Shown here: positions 8,392 through 17,024 of the stretch, piece by piece
Layout of the letters: the number at the start of each line of letters is the position of its first letter
Position numbering within the stretch: position 1 is the first letter of the stretch
From: Candidatus Gastranaerophilales bacterium
Lineage (GTDB): Bacteria > Cyanobacteriota > Vampirovibrionia > Gastranaerophilales > Gastranaerophilaceae
Direction of reading: 5' to 3'
NCBI GenBank assembly: GCA_944325885.1
Contig: CALVBT010000005.1
Location: forward strand, 62,001-126,000
Length of the DNA stretch: 64,000 nucleotides
Program-made: the position numbers and the translations under genes
The notes under the pieces: model-generated
Told to the model about the DNA's origin: nothing
Database searches by the model: none
The model's input: only the letters and a program-made list of their open reading frames with translations

Positions 8392-8412
8392 GGCTCTGAT
8401 GTTATCAGAGCC
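8392..8412 (-). terminator. Terminator of the glycine-rich prepilin gene
   Basis: Stem GGCTCTGAT (8392-8400) / ATCAGAGCC (8404-8412) with loop GTT. Read leftward it is followed by a T-rich run, so it fits the minus-strand prepilin gene that ends at 8485; a second inverted repeat CTAAACACA (8421-8429) / TGTGTTTAG (8461-8469) lies between the two. Confidence 0.65.
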
Positions 8413-8484
8413 ATATAATTCTAAACACATATATTTTTAAACTATAAACTATATAAGGATTGTGTTTAGATATATTTGTTATAC

Positions 8485-10485
8485 TTACCATTCGATGATT
8501 ACAGCGCCATAACCGCCTTTACCGCCTCTGCTATAAACACCTGGTGAATCAGATGCACTGCCGCCTCCGCCGCCTGCACCAAATGAAGTACCCGGACCTC
8601 CATCTTCTTCACAAATAGCAGGCTGAATAACAGGGGCTCCATCACTCATGACTTGCGTTGTTGTTATTTTATAATCAGCACAAACTTTTTCGTATTTAAT
8701 ATTGTCATCATTAAAACAAAGAGTATTTTTATAAATATCTTCATAATTTTTATAACCAGCAAATTCTGTCATTTCCTCATCACCATCATTAAATTCAGGG
8801 AAATGACCCTTTATTCTTGTCCAAGCAAGATGAGATGTCATAGGTGAACCTAACGAATAATTATTCTTAAAATAAGGATACAAGTCTAGTAATTCAAAAT
8901 AATTAACGATATCATTTCTTGATGTTCCTGCAGATTTGTTAAAAGGTGTAATATCCTCTGGCTGATTATTTCCTATAGATTGCTTCAACTCAATTTTATT
9001 GCCAACTTTTATAAAGCCCTTTGGTACAACCTCAATACCTGTTGACTCATCAACATTGTCCTCCTGTATCTTTGTTGTATTTGCATCAATAATATTACAT
9101 ACAACCTTTGTGCATGTTTTTTCTGCAACTGTTACAGGAACTGTCCCGCCAGGAATTACCTTCCTCGGAGTACAAGCAGGTGCTGGCGTACCACCACCCC
9201 TTAATGAAAATTGAGAATGTTCTCCATATGCAGGTTCTGTCAAAGTTTCATCAGCAAAACCGCCCTCGCCGCCGTATCCATAAAAGACTCTACCCTGAAC
9301 ATTTCCTTTCATGTTTTTTGCAATAACAGTTCCACCACGCTCTCCTGCATCAGCAACATCAGGGATTGTAACAACAACTTGCCCCTCTAATGATGGAACG
9401 AAATATGAGTTTGGAACTGCAGCTTTTCCACCACTACCAAACTTTTTCCATGTTTTTGCAACTATACCATACCCGCTAACACCTGCTGTTGCAGAGCTAG
9501 CTTTATGAGAGCCGCCATCTCCACCATTACCATATGTTGTAATGTTACCAGCAATATCCTTATATTGATTTATAGCTCCGGAGTTTGCAGGATCTTTAAA
9601 AGTATAATAATCGCCTTGTTTACCGTCTTTACCAGGCATACCAACAGCAAAGCCGTTTACGACTTCACCATTTATTTCCAGTGATGAATAATGTTCTGCA
9701 AATATTACATCTCGGCCATATCCTTTATCACCACCACGGCATTTCCATTTTGAGCAGCCTATAGAATCACCGCCTTGACCGCCTTGCACAACAATTTTTG
9801 TTTTATTGTCAGCACCTTCTGAATACATAAAAGAAGAATTACCACCATCTTCTCCTCTTGGATGACCAGTAGAATTACTCAAACCGCCATGGTATTCTCC
9901 GCCCTTGGGATTACCACCACCACCTATTGTCAATTTATATGATGTCCCTTTATATAAAGGGATAAATCCTTCAAAACGGCCGCCGCCACCGCCGCCGCCA
10001 CCTGTCCCAGAAGACTCACTTTGACCGCCGCCACCACCGCCGCCGCCAGCTATAACAATCACATCATACAAATCTGTACGCTCTGGAGAAAACGATGTAA
10101 CACCAGCGGATGTTTGTTTAGCAAGAACTTCTCTATAAGATTCACCATTACCGCCGCCACCGCCGCCGCCAACGACAGTAATTCCATACTGTTTGCCTCT
10201 TGATGTAGTAAATACACAAGAATCTTTATTTGTAGGTGTCCAAGTATCCGGATTATTTATATCCCCTTCACCAAGGTTTTTATCATAATAAACATACAAT
10301 CCTTGACTGTTTCTGGTACAAATCCACATACCTCTTGTTCCTAATGAAGGATCACGTTTTTTCTTTGTCAAAATCGGTATAGACGCTATTGTGATTAAAC
10401 ACACGATTAAAAGTGTAATCAACGCTTCTGCTAGCGAAAATCCTTGCTTTTCTTTTCGGCTGTTTTGCTTTTTGATATCTTTCAT
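8485..10485 (-). CDS. Very long glycine-rich type IV prepilin-like protein
   Basis: 666 residues. The N-terminus is a class III signal: a basic leader ending KEKQG, then the cleavage point G|F and FSLAEALITLLIVCLITIA with Glu at mature position 5, as needed by prepilin peptidase. After the helix comes a short Trp/Cys region (GTRGMWICTRNSQGLYVYYD), then about 350 residues dominated by GGGGGGG runs interspersed with Ser/Asn/Tyr stretches, and a Cys-containing C-terminal part (CTPRKVIPGG, CTKVVCN, CEEDGGPGTSFGAGGGGG). Ordinary pilins have 130-200 residues. It is probably exported through a type IV pilus/pseudopilus machine and may act as a surface adhesin or glycine-rich coat. It ends in its own terminator and has its own upstream region. 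The matching peptidase is encoded at 44877. Confidence 0.8.
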   Translation of the reverse strand: MKDIKKQNSRKEKQGFSLAEALITLLIVCLITIASIPILTKKKRDPSLGTRGMWICTRNSQGLYVYYDKNLGEGDINNPDTWTPTNKDSCVFTTSRGKQYGITVVGGGGGGGNGESYREVLAKQTSAGVTSFSPERTDLYDVIVIAGGGGGGGGQSESSGTGGGGGGGGRFEGFIPLYKGTSYKLTIGGGGNPKGGEYHGGLSNSTGHPRGEDGGNSSFMYSEGADNKTKIVVQGGQGGDSIGCSKWKCRGGDKGYGRDVIFAEHYSSLEINGEVVNGFAVGMPGKDGKQGDYYTFKDPANSGAINQYKDIAGNITTYGNGGDGGSHKASSATAGVSGYGIVAKTWKKFGSGGKAAVPNSYFVPSLEGQVVVTIPDVADAGERGGTVIAKNMKGNVQGRVFYGYGGEGGFADETLTEPAYGEHSQFSLRGGGTPAPACTPRKVIPGGTVPVTVAEKTCTKVVCNIIDANTTKIQEDNVDESTGIEVVPKGFIKVGNKIELKQSIGNNQPEDITPFNKSAGTSRNDIVNYFELLDLYPYFKNNYSLGSPMTSHLAWTRIKGHFPEFNDGDEEMTEFAGYKNYEDIYKNTLCFNDDNIKYEKVCADYKITTTQVMSDGAPVIQPAICEEDGGPGTSFGAGGGGGSASDSPGVYSRGGKGGYGAVIIEW

Positions 10486-10569
10486 ATTTGCTCCTTATAT
10501 AGACCCGTTATTTTCATCTTAAATCTATATTCGGAACTTTTCAGCCTATCTTGACATAATCCAGCGTCC

Positions 10570-10589
10570 CTTACCTTACCTTACCTTAC
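10570..10589. repeat. Pentanucleotide tandem repeat (CTTAC)x4 upstream of the prepilin gene
   Basis: Four perfect head-to-tail copies of CTTAC lie 85-104 bp before the prepilin ATG. On the coding (minus) strand a TTGACA-like hexamer at 10619-10624 precedes them, so the repeats fall near the transcript start or in the leader. Short tandem repeats at such a place can change copy number by slippage and alter expression. Confidence 0.6.
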
Positions 10590-10684
10590 AGAAGAGCTTA
10601 TCTGGCTTGACTTTCGGTGTCAATAAACTCGTGTTTACATTTTGTTACAAATTGTCTTTTTATTAAATTATCTTAACAAAAAGA

Positions 10685-10716
10685 CTGCCGTAATATCGTA
10701 TAATACGGCAGCCTTT
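10685..10716 (-). terminator. Terminator of the pyruvate kinase gene
   Basis: Stem CTGCCGTA (10685-10692) / TACGGCAG (10704-10711) flanked by A-runs on one side and T-runs on the other, so it can act in both directions. It lies 36 bp past the pyk stop on the minus strand and separates pyk from the prepilin gene. Confidence 0.75.
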
Positions 10717-10746
10717 TTTATTTTTATTTTTATTTTGTTACTGAAT

Positions 10747-12177
10747 TTAGAATGCGCACATTCTGTGTACACGAACAAAGTTTGTTCTTCCTGTGATAAG
10801 TTTAGGAATAGAACCTATGATAATAACTCTGTCGTCTTTTTTGAATTCAGTTTTTTCGAGCAATAATTTGTCAATCTTTTTGAGCAAATCATCATTCAAA
10901 ACAACGTCCCAATCCTTCTGATAAGGATGCATATCCCAGAACAGGTTAAGTTTTCTGCAAACTTTTTCGCTGTCAGAAATTGCAAGTACAGGAACAGACG
11001 GTCTGAGTTTTGAAAGCAGTTTAACTGTGTATCCTGTGTGAGTGAAAGCAAGAATAGCTTTTGCACCCAAATCATGAGCCATTTTTACTGCAGCACCTGC
11101 AACAGCCTGCGGAGTAGGTTCATAATCAGGATTCATCGGCAAATCAAGATTGTAGCTAACAAAATTGCTCTGTTCAACATCATGTGCAATCATAGCCATC
11201 ATCTTAACAGCTTCGACAGGGTGTTTGCCTGCAGCAGTTTCGCCGGAAAGCATAACAGCATCAGCACCGTCAAGGATTGCGTTTGCTACGTCAGAAGCTT
11301 CTGCTCTTGTCGGAATCGGATTTTCTATCATAGATTCCAGCATCTGTGTTGCAACGATACAAGTTTTTCTGTGAGCATAAGCTGCGTCAATAATCTGTTT
11401 TTGAACCATCGGAACTTTCTCCGGTGCAAGTTCAATACCGAGGTCACCACGAGCAACCATTACTGCATCAACTACATCAAGAATAGACTCGATGTTTTTA
11501 ACAGCTTCAGGTTTTTCAATTTTTGCAACAATCGGCATATCAGAACCAAAATGGCTCAAATATTTTTTAGCGAGCATGATATCGTCTTTATCTCTTACAA
11601 AAGACAATGCCAGATAATCAGCATCATTGTCTACAGCAAATTTGATAAAGTCAACGTCACGCTCTGTAATTGCAGAAAGGCTCTTTGTTCCGCCCGGGAT
11701 GTTTATACCTTTTCTCGGTTTTAACAATTCGCCGTCAATAACTTTTACATGTACTTTAGAACCTTCTTTTCTTAGAACCTGAATTCTGATTTTACCGTCG
11801 TCGAGAAGAATATATTCACCTTCGTGTACATCATCTGCAACACCTTTGTAATCAACAGGAACAATATTCGGATCAGTTTGTTCCAAACCGTATTCCAAAA
11901 CCAATTCTTTACCGGGTTCTATAGGAATAGGTTCGATTAAGTTGCCCACTCTGATTTTTGGCCCTTGAAGGTCAACCAGAACAGGGATAAAAGTTTTCAA
12001 TCTTTTTTCTACATTTCTGATTTTTTTAATTGTTTCTGCATGAGCTTCTGCAGTGTTGTGAGAAGTGTTGATACGAAACATTGTTGCGCCTGAAAGCACG
12101 AGTTCTTCAATAGTTTCTTCTTCGCAGCTTGCAGGTCCGAGCGTGGCAACAATCTTTGTTTTGTTCTTTTTCATCAT
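10747..12177 (-). CDS. pyk: Pyruvate kinase
   Basis: 476 residues, the usual length of the bacterial enzyme without an extra phosphohistidine domain. Seen: KTKIVATLGPAS at the N-terminus, RINTSHN substrate loop, VLVDLQGPKIRVG, the active-site MVARGDLGIE and ATQMLESMIENPIPTRAEASDVANA, and a C-terminal allosteric domain. It converts PEP and ADP to pyruvate and ATP as the last glycolytic step. It has its own upstream gap after fabI with a hairpin, so transcription is probably separate. Confidence 0.96.
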   Translation of the reverse strand: MMKKNKTKIVATLGPASCEEETIEELVLSGATMFRINTSHNTAEAHAETIKKIRNVEKRLKTFIPVLVDLQGPKIRVGNLIEPIPIEPGKELVLEYGLEQTDPNIVPVDYKGVADDVHEGEYILLDDGKIRIQVLRKEGSKVHVKVIDGELLKPRKGINIPGGTKSLSAITERDVDFIKFAVDNDADYLALSFVRDKDDIMLAKKYLSHFGSDMPIVAKIEKPEAVKNIESILDVVDAVMVARGDLGIELAPEKVPMVQKQIIDAAYAHRKTCIVATQMLESMIENPIPTRAEASDVANAILDGADAVMLSGETAAGKHPVEAVKMMAMIAHDVEQSNFVSYNLDLPMNPDYEPTPQAVAGAAVKMAHDLGAKAILAFTHTGYTVKLLSKLRPSVPVLAISDSEKVCRKLNLFWDMHPYQKDWDVVLNDDLLKKIDKLLLEKTEFKKDDRVIIIGSIPKLITGRTNFVRVHRMCAF

Positions 12178-12221
12178 TTTTCTAATTCCTTATGTTGTTT
12201 CGACTAAAATATTTTTAAATT

Positions 12222-12251
12222 AAAAGGGCAAACCATAAGGAATGCCCTTAA
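12222..12251 (-). terminator. Hairpin between fabI and pyk
   Basis: Stem AAGGGCA (12224-12230) / TGCCCTT (12243-12249) lies just after the fabI stop on the minus strand and is followed leftward by an A/T-rich tract. It probably ends the fabI message before pyk. Confidence 0.5.
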
Positions 12252-12256
12252 AAAAA

Positions 12257-13075
12257 CTATTGCTGATGTTCTTTTTGATATGCGTATGTAGCTTCCATTT
12301 CATCAATAGATGCATAAACACTATGGCATCCGCAATCTACGTGAACAACTTCGCCTGTAACACCGGAAGCAAGGTCAGAAACGAGGTACAAACCTGTTTT
12401 TCCTACATCTTCAAGTGAAACATTTCTTCTTAAAGGAGCTTTTAATATAGCAGCCTTGAGCATTCTGTCAAAGCCTGAAATGCCTTTTGCAGCAAGAGTT
12501 TTTACAGCACCTGCGGAAAGGCAGTTAACTCTGACACCGATTTTACCGAGGTTGTCTGCGAGATATCTTGCAGAAGCTTCAAGAGCAGCTTTTGCAACAC
12601 CCATTACATTGTAGTTTGCAACAACTTTTTCAGAACCGAGATATGTAAGAGCGAGAATAGCACCGCCTTCGTTAAACAACGGTTTTGCAGCTCTAGCCAG
12701 CGTAACCAGTGAATAAGCACTAACACCCATAGCTGTATCCCAGCCTTCTTTTGATGTATCAATAAAATCGCCCATCAAATCTTCTTTATGAGCAAAAGCA
12801 ACGGCATGGATTACAAAGTCCAATTTTCCGTATGTTTTTTCGTATTCGGCAAAAACCTGTTTAACCTGTTCTTCGTTAGTTACATCACATTCAACAATCA
12901 TTTTTGCGTTCATTTCTTCAGCAAGCGGGCGTACACGTGATTCCATAGCTTCGTTTGCATAAGTAAAAGCTATTTCAGCACCTGCCTCGTGGATTTGTTT
13001 TGCAATAGCATAAGCAATACCTCTTGCGTTAGATACGCCAAAAATGATACCTTTTTTGCCTTCCATTAATTTCAT
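12257..13075 (-). CDS. fabI: Enoyl-ACP reductase (NADH), FabI
   Basis: 272-residue short-chain dehydrogenase of the FabI class. It has the altered nucleotide loop GVSNARGIAYAIA instead of a GxxxGxG Rossmann motif, the catalytic Tyr and Lys in YNVMGVAK (Tyr-x6-Lys), and the C-terminal DVGKTGLYLVSDLASGVTGE with HVDCGCHS. It carries out the final reduction of fatty-acid elongation at the acyl carrier protein. It is a single-gene unit with a 290-bp upstream gap, in which AT-rich promoter-like sequence but no clear operator is seen. Confidence 0.95.
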   Translation of the reverse strand: MKLMEGKKGIIFGVSNARGIAYAIAKQIHEAGAEIAFTYANEAMESRVRPLAEEMNAKMIVECDVTNEEQVKQVFAEYEKTYGKLDFVIHAVAFAHKEDLMGDFIDTSKEGWDTAMGVSAYSLVTLARAAKPLFNEGGAILALTYLGSEKVVANYNVMGVAKAALEASARYLADNLGKIGVRVNCLSAGAVKTLAAKGISGFDRMLKAAILKAPLRRNVSLEDVGKTGLYLVSDLASGVTGEVVHVDCGCHSVYASIDEMEATYAYQKEHQQ

Positions 13076-13367
13076 AAAAAAATCTCCTTAATTAATATAC
13101 CTGTATATTAGTATCAACATGCGCCAATGTCCATATTTTTGTCATGAGAATATTACCGATTTATAAAAAACCACGCAGTGTTTTTGCGTTTGTTAAGTGT
13201 AAATGTAACAATTTTGAATTTACTACTACAAATGTATTGGCAAATACAAAAAAAAGATGTAATATATATTAAGGTCATTAAATAATTTTTGTGTTTATTA
13301 AATTTACTTATCTCAGCAAAAATGCTCTGCGTTTTTGCGCAAAAAACCTAGAAAAGAGGGTGAAAAA

Positions 13368-13532
13368 ATGTTTGGAAAAAATACTTTTAGAAAAATTTTA
13401 TCTAATGCCGGCAACGGAAATTCAGATAAATCCAAAACATTCAGAAAACATATCTCCGAAAGATTATCTGCTCCTTTAAAAACTAACAATCTTGAAAGAA
13501 TTCCGGGCCACGATATGCTGGCTTTTGAATAA
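13368..13532 (+). CDS. Small basic protein of unknown function
   Basis: 54 residues, starting MFGKNTFRKILSNAGN and ending RIPGHDMLAFE. The ATG at 13368 is preceded by a good ribosome-binding site, GAGGG, 8 nt upstream; in-frame codons further left have none. The protein is basic, has no membrane segment and no recognisable domain. It is flanked by its own terminator at 13571, so it is an independent unit. I do not recognise the family; codon use resembles its neighbours and supports a real gene. Confidence 0.6.
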   Translation: MFGKNTFRKILSNAGNGNSDKSKTFRKHISERLSAPLKTNNLERIPGHDMLAFE

Positions 13533-13563
13533 TTTTTAATCGAGTAGTTTGTTTTCATGCATC

Positions 13564-13598
13564 AAAAAAAGCTCCTGTACAAAATTCAGGAGCTTTTT
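13564..13598. terminator. Bidirectional terminator
   Basis: Stem GCTCCTG (13571-13577) / CAGGAGC (13587-13593), extended by A-run and T-run pairing. It lies between the rightward small gene and the leftward wHTH gene, whose stop is at 13620, and can serve both. Confidence 0.8.
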
Positions 13599-13619
13599 TA
13601 TTTTGTTTAATTCTATTGT

Positions 13620-14294
13620 CTATTTTACTTCCAGAACAAAACCGCCGTTGTCAGCGTTTTGGATAGCATTTTCATTCATTTTTGCTCTGAGATTTTTAAT
13701 ATATTTGTACACATAATCTCTCGGCAAATCAAGAACCTGAGCCAGTTCTTTTGCATAAACAATACTGTTTTTGTGATTCAAAAAATGCTCAAACACAGCC
13801 TGCTCACGTGGAGTTAAATTCTTTTTGAAAGTAATTTGAACATCCTCTGTAACAGACAAAGGTAATTCATTTGTTTCTGCTTTTTTAGCTTTTTCCGGCT
13901 GCAGTTTTTTCAATTCTGCTTTAATTTCTTTCTTGTCTGACTGTTTAAGAGTTTCTTTTTTAGAAGAAATTTCTTCTGATTTTTTAGACTTATTAACAGC
14001 TTTTTTCAAATCTTTTTCCACTTTAGCAGCAGAGATTTCTTTTTCTCTTTCAAAAGATTTTTGAGCCAGAGAGCTTATTCTTTCTGCCTTAAAATTAGAT
14101 TTTGCAACAGACGGCTCGTCACTGGAAACATATCTGACCTCTGATGAATGTCTGTAAACCATATCCACCATATCGTTTGTTTCTTTTTCTTCTGAAATAA
14201 CTTTGCCTAACCTTTTAGCATATTCCTCTAAAGTAATTCTCTCCAAAGAACTTCTCCACTGTCTGATTTCTTCTTTGGTCAAATAATCCGGCAT
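13620..14294 (-). CDS. Winged-helix DNA-binding protein with long charged linker
   Basis: 224 residues. Residues about 1-40 form a helical start (YLTKEEIRQWRSSLERITLEEYAKRLG). About 85-145 is a very Lys/Glu-rich low-complexity linker. The last 65 residues (LTPREQAVFEHFLNHKNSIVYAKELAQVL then YVYKYIKNLRAKM and NGGFVLEVK) match the OmpR/PhoB-type winged helix: recognition helix and hairpin wing. No receiver or sensor domain precedes it. Possibly a DNA-binding structural or regulatory protein; its function is unknown. It is a single transcription unit. Confidence 0.7.
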   Translation of the reverse strand: MPDYLTKEEIRQWRSSLERITLEEYAKRLGKVISEEKETNDMVDMVYRHSSEVRYVSSDEPSVAKSNFKAERISSLAQKSFEREKEISAAKVEKDLKKAVNKSKKSEEISSKKETLKQSDKKEIKAELKKLQPEKAKKAETNELPLSVTEDVQITFKKNLTPREQAVFEHFLNHKNSIVYAKELAQVLDLPRDYVYKYIKNLRAKMNENAIQNADNGGFVLEVK

Positions 14295-14542
14295 ATTAAT
14301 AAATCTCCTTGACTAATATATAAACTGTCTGACTGTCCTAGCCCTGAACAAAACGTAAAGACCACTCCCTCTAAAGGTTACTTACGATGATTGTTTGATA
14401 TTTGTATTTTTCAAATTACCAATGGGGCTTAAGTTATGTATAATTTAGCATGAAATTTGTATAAAAATCTCAAAATATGTAGCAATTTTTACAATGTAAA
14501 TTTATTTATTTTGCTGTTGATTTTTTTGTTTTTTCATATTTC

Positions 14543-14673
14543 ATATAGTCAACTGACTCCGACTACTTGTAGAACCTGTGCAATTGGCAAGTCCGTTTTG
14601 TTCAATAAGTCCGGCACAGGAAAAAAGTCCATGGGGTCACTTCCGTAGATATAAGTGAAGCCGCCTCAGACAT
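14543..14673 (+). repeat. Dispersed repeat, shorter copy (deleted core)
   Basis: About 131 bp closely matching 32349-32551 in the same orientation: shared blocks include the ATATAGTCAAC start, ACTTGT.GAACCTGTG, AAGTCCGGCACAGG, AGTCCATGGGGTCACTTCC and GCCTCAGACAT. It lacks the central 70-odd bp present in the other copy. It sits in the 392-bp gap between the wHTH gene and dxr, 13 nt beyond the dxr stop. The rest of this gap (14295-14542) is AT-rich with no gene that I can support; a 63-codon frame at 14457-14648 runs into the repeat and is not convincing. Confidence 0.75.
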
Positions 14674-14686
14674 TATTAAAACGCCA

Positions 14687-15841
14687 TCAGTTTTTACAAA
14701 CAGAACCGACAAGACTTTTTCTTACCATCATATCTGTTTCCAAAATTTCGTCTAATGTCGGATTCAAAATATTTTTGTGCTGCTCCATCATCTTTGCGGT
14801 AATTTCATAAATTTCCCACAGAGATATACGCCCGTTCAAAAACATATAAACAGCTTCTTCGTTTGCAGCATTCATCACAACGGGAAGGGTTCCGCCCTGT
14901 TTTCCCGCTTCAAAAGCAAGTTTCAAACATGGGAATTTTTCCATATCAGGTTCTTCAAAATCCAACCTGCCCGCTTTTACAAAATCGAAACTTCTTGTTT
15001 CTATCCCCTCAAACCTGTGCGGATAAGTAAGCGTATACTGTATAGGTATGTGCATTGAAGGGAACCCGAGCTGTGCTATTACACTGCCGTCAATGTATTC
15101 TACCGCACTGTGGACAATGCTTTGCGGATGCACAACCACCTGAATTTTTTCATAAGGCATAGAAAACAAGTGATGCGCCTCTATAACCTCAAGCCCCTTA
15201 TTCATCAACGTTGCAGAGTCTATTGTTATTTTTTTACCCATATTCCATCTTGGATGATGAAGGGTTTCTTCAACACTGGCATTTTTAATATCTTCTATTG
15301 TTTTTGTTCTAAAAGGCCCGCCTGATGCTGTAATAATAAGTTTTTCCACTTCTTCTCTGTTAGAAAGACACTGATGAATCGCACCGTGTTCCGAGTCAAC
15401 GGGCAGTATTTTTACCCCTTTTTCTTTTGCCCTTGCCATTACAATGTCACCTGCCATAACAAGGGTTTCTTTATTTGCCAGAGCAACATCTATATTATTT
15501 TCTATAGCAGCAAGAGTAGGTTTTAGTCCTGTTTTTCCGGACACGGAAACAAGGATTCTTTCGTTTGTTTTGTCAGAGGCAATATCAACAAGCCCCTGTT
15601 CTCCAAAAACCACATTGAGTTTTGGAAATTCCTTTTGCAGTTTCAGAGCATTTTCTTCAGATTTTACACAGACATTCTTCGGCGCAACCAGTTTAATCTG
15701 TTCACGCAACAAATCTATATTATCTCCGCCCGTCAAAGAAATTATTTCAAAAAATCCTTGCATTTTTTGAACAACTTCTATTGCCTGTCTGCCTATTGAC
15801 CCCGTAGAACCTATAATCGAAATCTTCATCTTTTCTTCCAA
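14687..15841 (-). CDS. dxr: 1-deoxy-D-xylulose-5-phosphate reductoisomerase
   Basis: 384 residues. NADPH site ISIIGSTGSIGRQAIEVV; metal and substrate residues in LPVDSEHGAIHQCL, TASGGPFR and HPRWNMGKKITIDSATLMNKGLEVIEAHHLF; the C-terminal helical domain is complete. It makes MEP, the first committed intermediate of the non-mevalonate isoprenoid pathway, whose last enzyme IspH is at 38784. Met5 (15829) is an alternative start that begins directly at the first strand. Confidence 0.96.
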   Translation of the reverse strand: MEEKMKISIIGSTGSIGRQAIEVVQKMQGFFEIISLTGGDNIDLLREQIKLVAPKNVCVKSEENALKLQKEFPKLNVVFGEQGLVDIASDKTNERILVSVSGKTGLKPTLAAIENNIDVALANKETLVMAGDIVMARAKEKGVKILPVDSEHGAIHQCLSNREEVEKLIITASGGPFRTKTIEDIKNASVEETLHHPRWNMGKKITIDSATLMNKGLEVIEAHHLFSMPYEKIQVVVHPQSIVHSAVEYIDGSVIAQLGFPSMHIPIQYTLTYPHRFEGIETRSFDFVKAGRLDFEEPDMEKFPCLKLAFEAGKQGGTLPVVMNAANEEAVYMFLNGRISLWEIYEITAKMMEQHKNILNPTLDEILETDMMVRKSLVGSVCKN

Positions 15842-15887
15842 ACCAATTTATCCCTAATAATAAAATTATAAAATAAATAAAAATTAA

Positions 15888-16529
15888 TTAATAAAGATTA
15901 TTTTCAGAACCAAAGTAACAATTATATTTTTTTTCATACCCTATAGTTGTTTTTGCATCATGTCCGGGGTAAACGTCTATGGAATCGTCAAGTTTAAATA
16001 ATTTTTCTTTTATGGAATTGCTAATCTGAGCAAAACTTCCCCCCTCAAAATCAGTTCTGCCAACAGATGTATAAAACAGAGTATCACCCGAGAACAAACT
16101 GCTGCCAATCAAAAAACAGCAGCTGCCGGGAGTATGCCCCGGAGTGTGGATGACTTTGATTTCGTGGCTGCCGAGCTTAAAAGTATCAGATTCCGTAAAT
16201 GTACGAATATTTTCAGGCGATTCGTAATTTTCCGCAAAACCGAAACGTGCCAGCTGTTTTGGCAAATTTTCTACAAGATATTTATCCTGCTCATGTACAT
16301 AAACAGGAACATCTGCTATTTTTTGCGCTTCTCTTTCACCTAGAATATGGTCAAAATGACCGTGAGTGTTCAAAATATATTTTAAAACCGCACCGTATTT
16401 TTCAAGTTCTTTTTGGATAACGCCAAAATCTCCGCCCAAATCTATAACAATTGCCTCTTTTGTTTCTTCATCAATCAAAAGATAAGCGTTTGTGCCAATA
16501 AGCCCCAGCGGGAAAGTTTTTATAATCAT
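15888..16529 (-). CDS. Metallo-beta-lactamase-fold hydrolase (glyoxalase II-like)
   Basis: 213 residues from the ATG at 16529, which has AGGACGG seven nt upstream; codons further upstream look non-coding. The metal motif is THGHFDH, with later ligands in HTPGHTPGS and FSGDTLF and VYPGHD near the end. This is the small YcbL/GloB-like type that hydrolyses thioesters such as S-lactoylglutathione or related substrates. It lacks the C-terminal glutathione-binding domain of true GloB, so the substrate is open. Confidence 0.85.
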   Translation of the reverse strand: MIIKTFPLGLIGTNAYLLIDEETKEAIVIDLGGDFGVIQKELEKYGAVLKYILNTHGHFDHILGEREAQKIADVPVYVHEQDKYLVENLPKQLARFGFAENYESPENIRTFTESDTFKLGSHEIKVIHTPGHTPGSCCFLIGSSLFSGDTLFYTSVGRTDFEGGSFAQISNSIKEKLFKLDDSIDVYPGHDAKTTIGYEKKYNCYFGSENNLY

Positions 16530-16560
16530 TGTCCGTCCTTTATATGTATAATCCAACAGA

Positions 16561-16842
16561 TTATAACATATAATCAACAGACTTTTTATTGGCCTCTATC
16601 TCTGCCTGCTGAGAGGCGGTTCTTTTTTCCGGAGGAATACTTTCCAATTTTTGACGGCGTTTATTTATAAAATAATTTCTCAACTTTTGCAAAAAATTGT
16701 CATTAGCTTCCGGCTTATCCAGCTGTGCAGAATCAGTAACATCGCCGACTTTTATGCTGGCGATAACGGGAGTATCAGTTTTTGACTGCCAGGATTGTCC
16801 CTGTATTTGCATATTTGGTACAAAATTCATACCCGTAACCAT
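16561..16842 (-). CDS. Hypothetical protein, 93 residues
   Basis: From the ATG at 16842, which has AAGGAAGGA six nt upstream (a longer frame continues to 16941 without such a site). The sequence begins MVTGMNFVPNMQIQGQSW, has a polar middle VIASIKVGDVTDSAQLDK, and a basic helical end KLRNYFINKRRQKLESIPPEKR. No signal peptide, membrane segment or known domain is seen. It precedes the hydrolase gene by about 30 nt in the same direction and may be co-transcribed with it. Confidence 0.55.
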   Translation of the reverse strand: MVTGMNFVPNMQIQGQSWQSKTDTPVIASIKVGDVTDSAQLDKPEANDNFLQKLRNYFINKRRQKLESIPPEKRTASQQAEIEANKKSVDYML

Positions 16843-17024
16843 ACAATGTCCTTCCTTTAACTTGTATGAGGCGGCCTCACTTGTGACTATTGGAATATTA
16901 TTATAACACCTGTTAAGAAAATTTTTTGCTATTTGGGGCATGGAATTTGAAGTTTGGTAAAGAATTCGATAAATAGAAAGATGTAAGATATTATATTAAT
17001 GGGAAAGAGTGTACTTAAACAACA

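Noticed and set aside
9311-9508. Frames opposite the glycine-rich prepilin gene
   Set aside because: They arise from the repeated Gly codons read backwards as Pro/Ala/Thr runs and have no start signals.
11038-11724. 228-codon frame opposite pyruvate kinase
   Set aside because: Antisense shadow of a clear, complete enzyme gene with Cys/Ser-rich composition.
14457-14648. 63-codon frame between the wHTH gene and dxr
   Set aside because: Its second half is the dispersed repeat and its first half is AT-rich leader sequence; no ribosome-binding site or domain.
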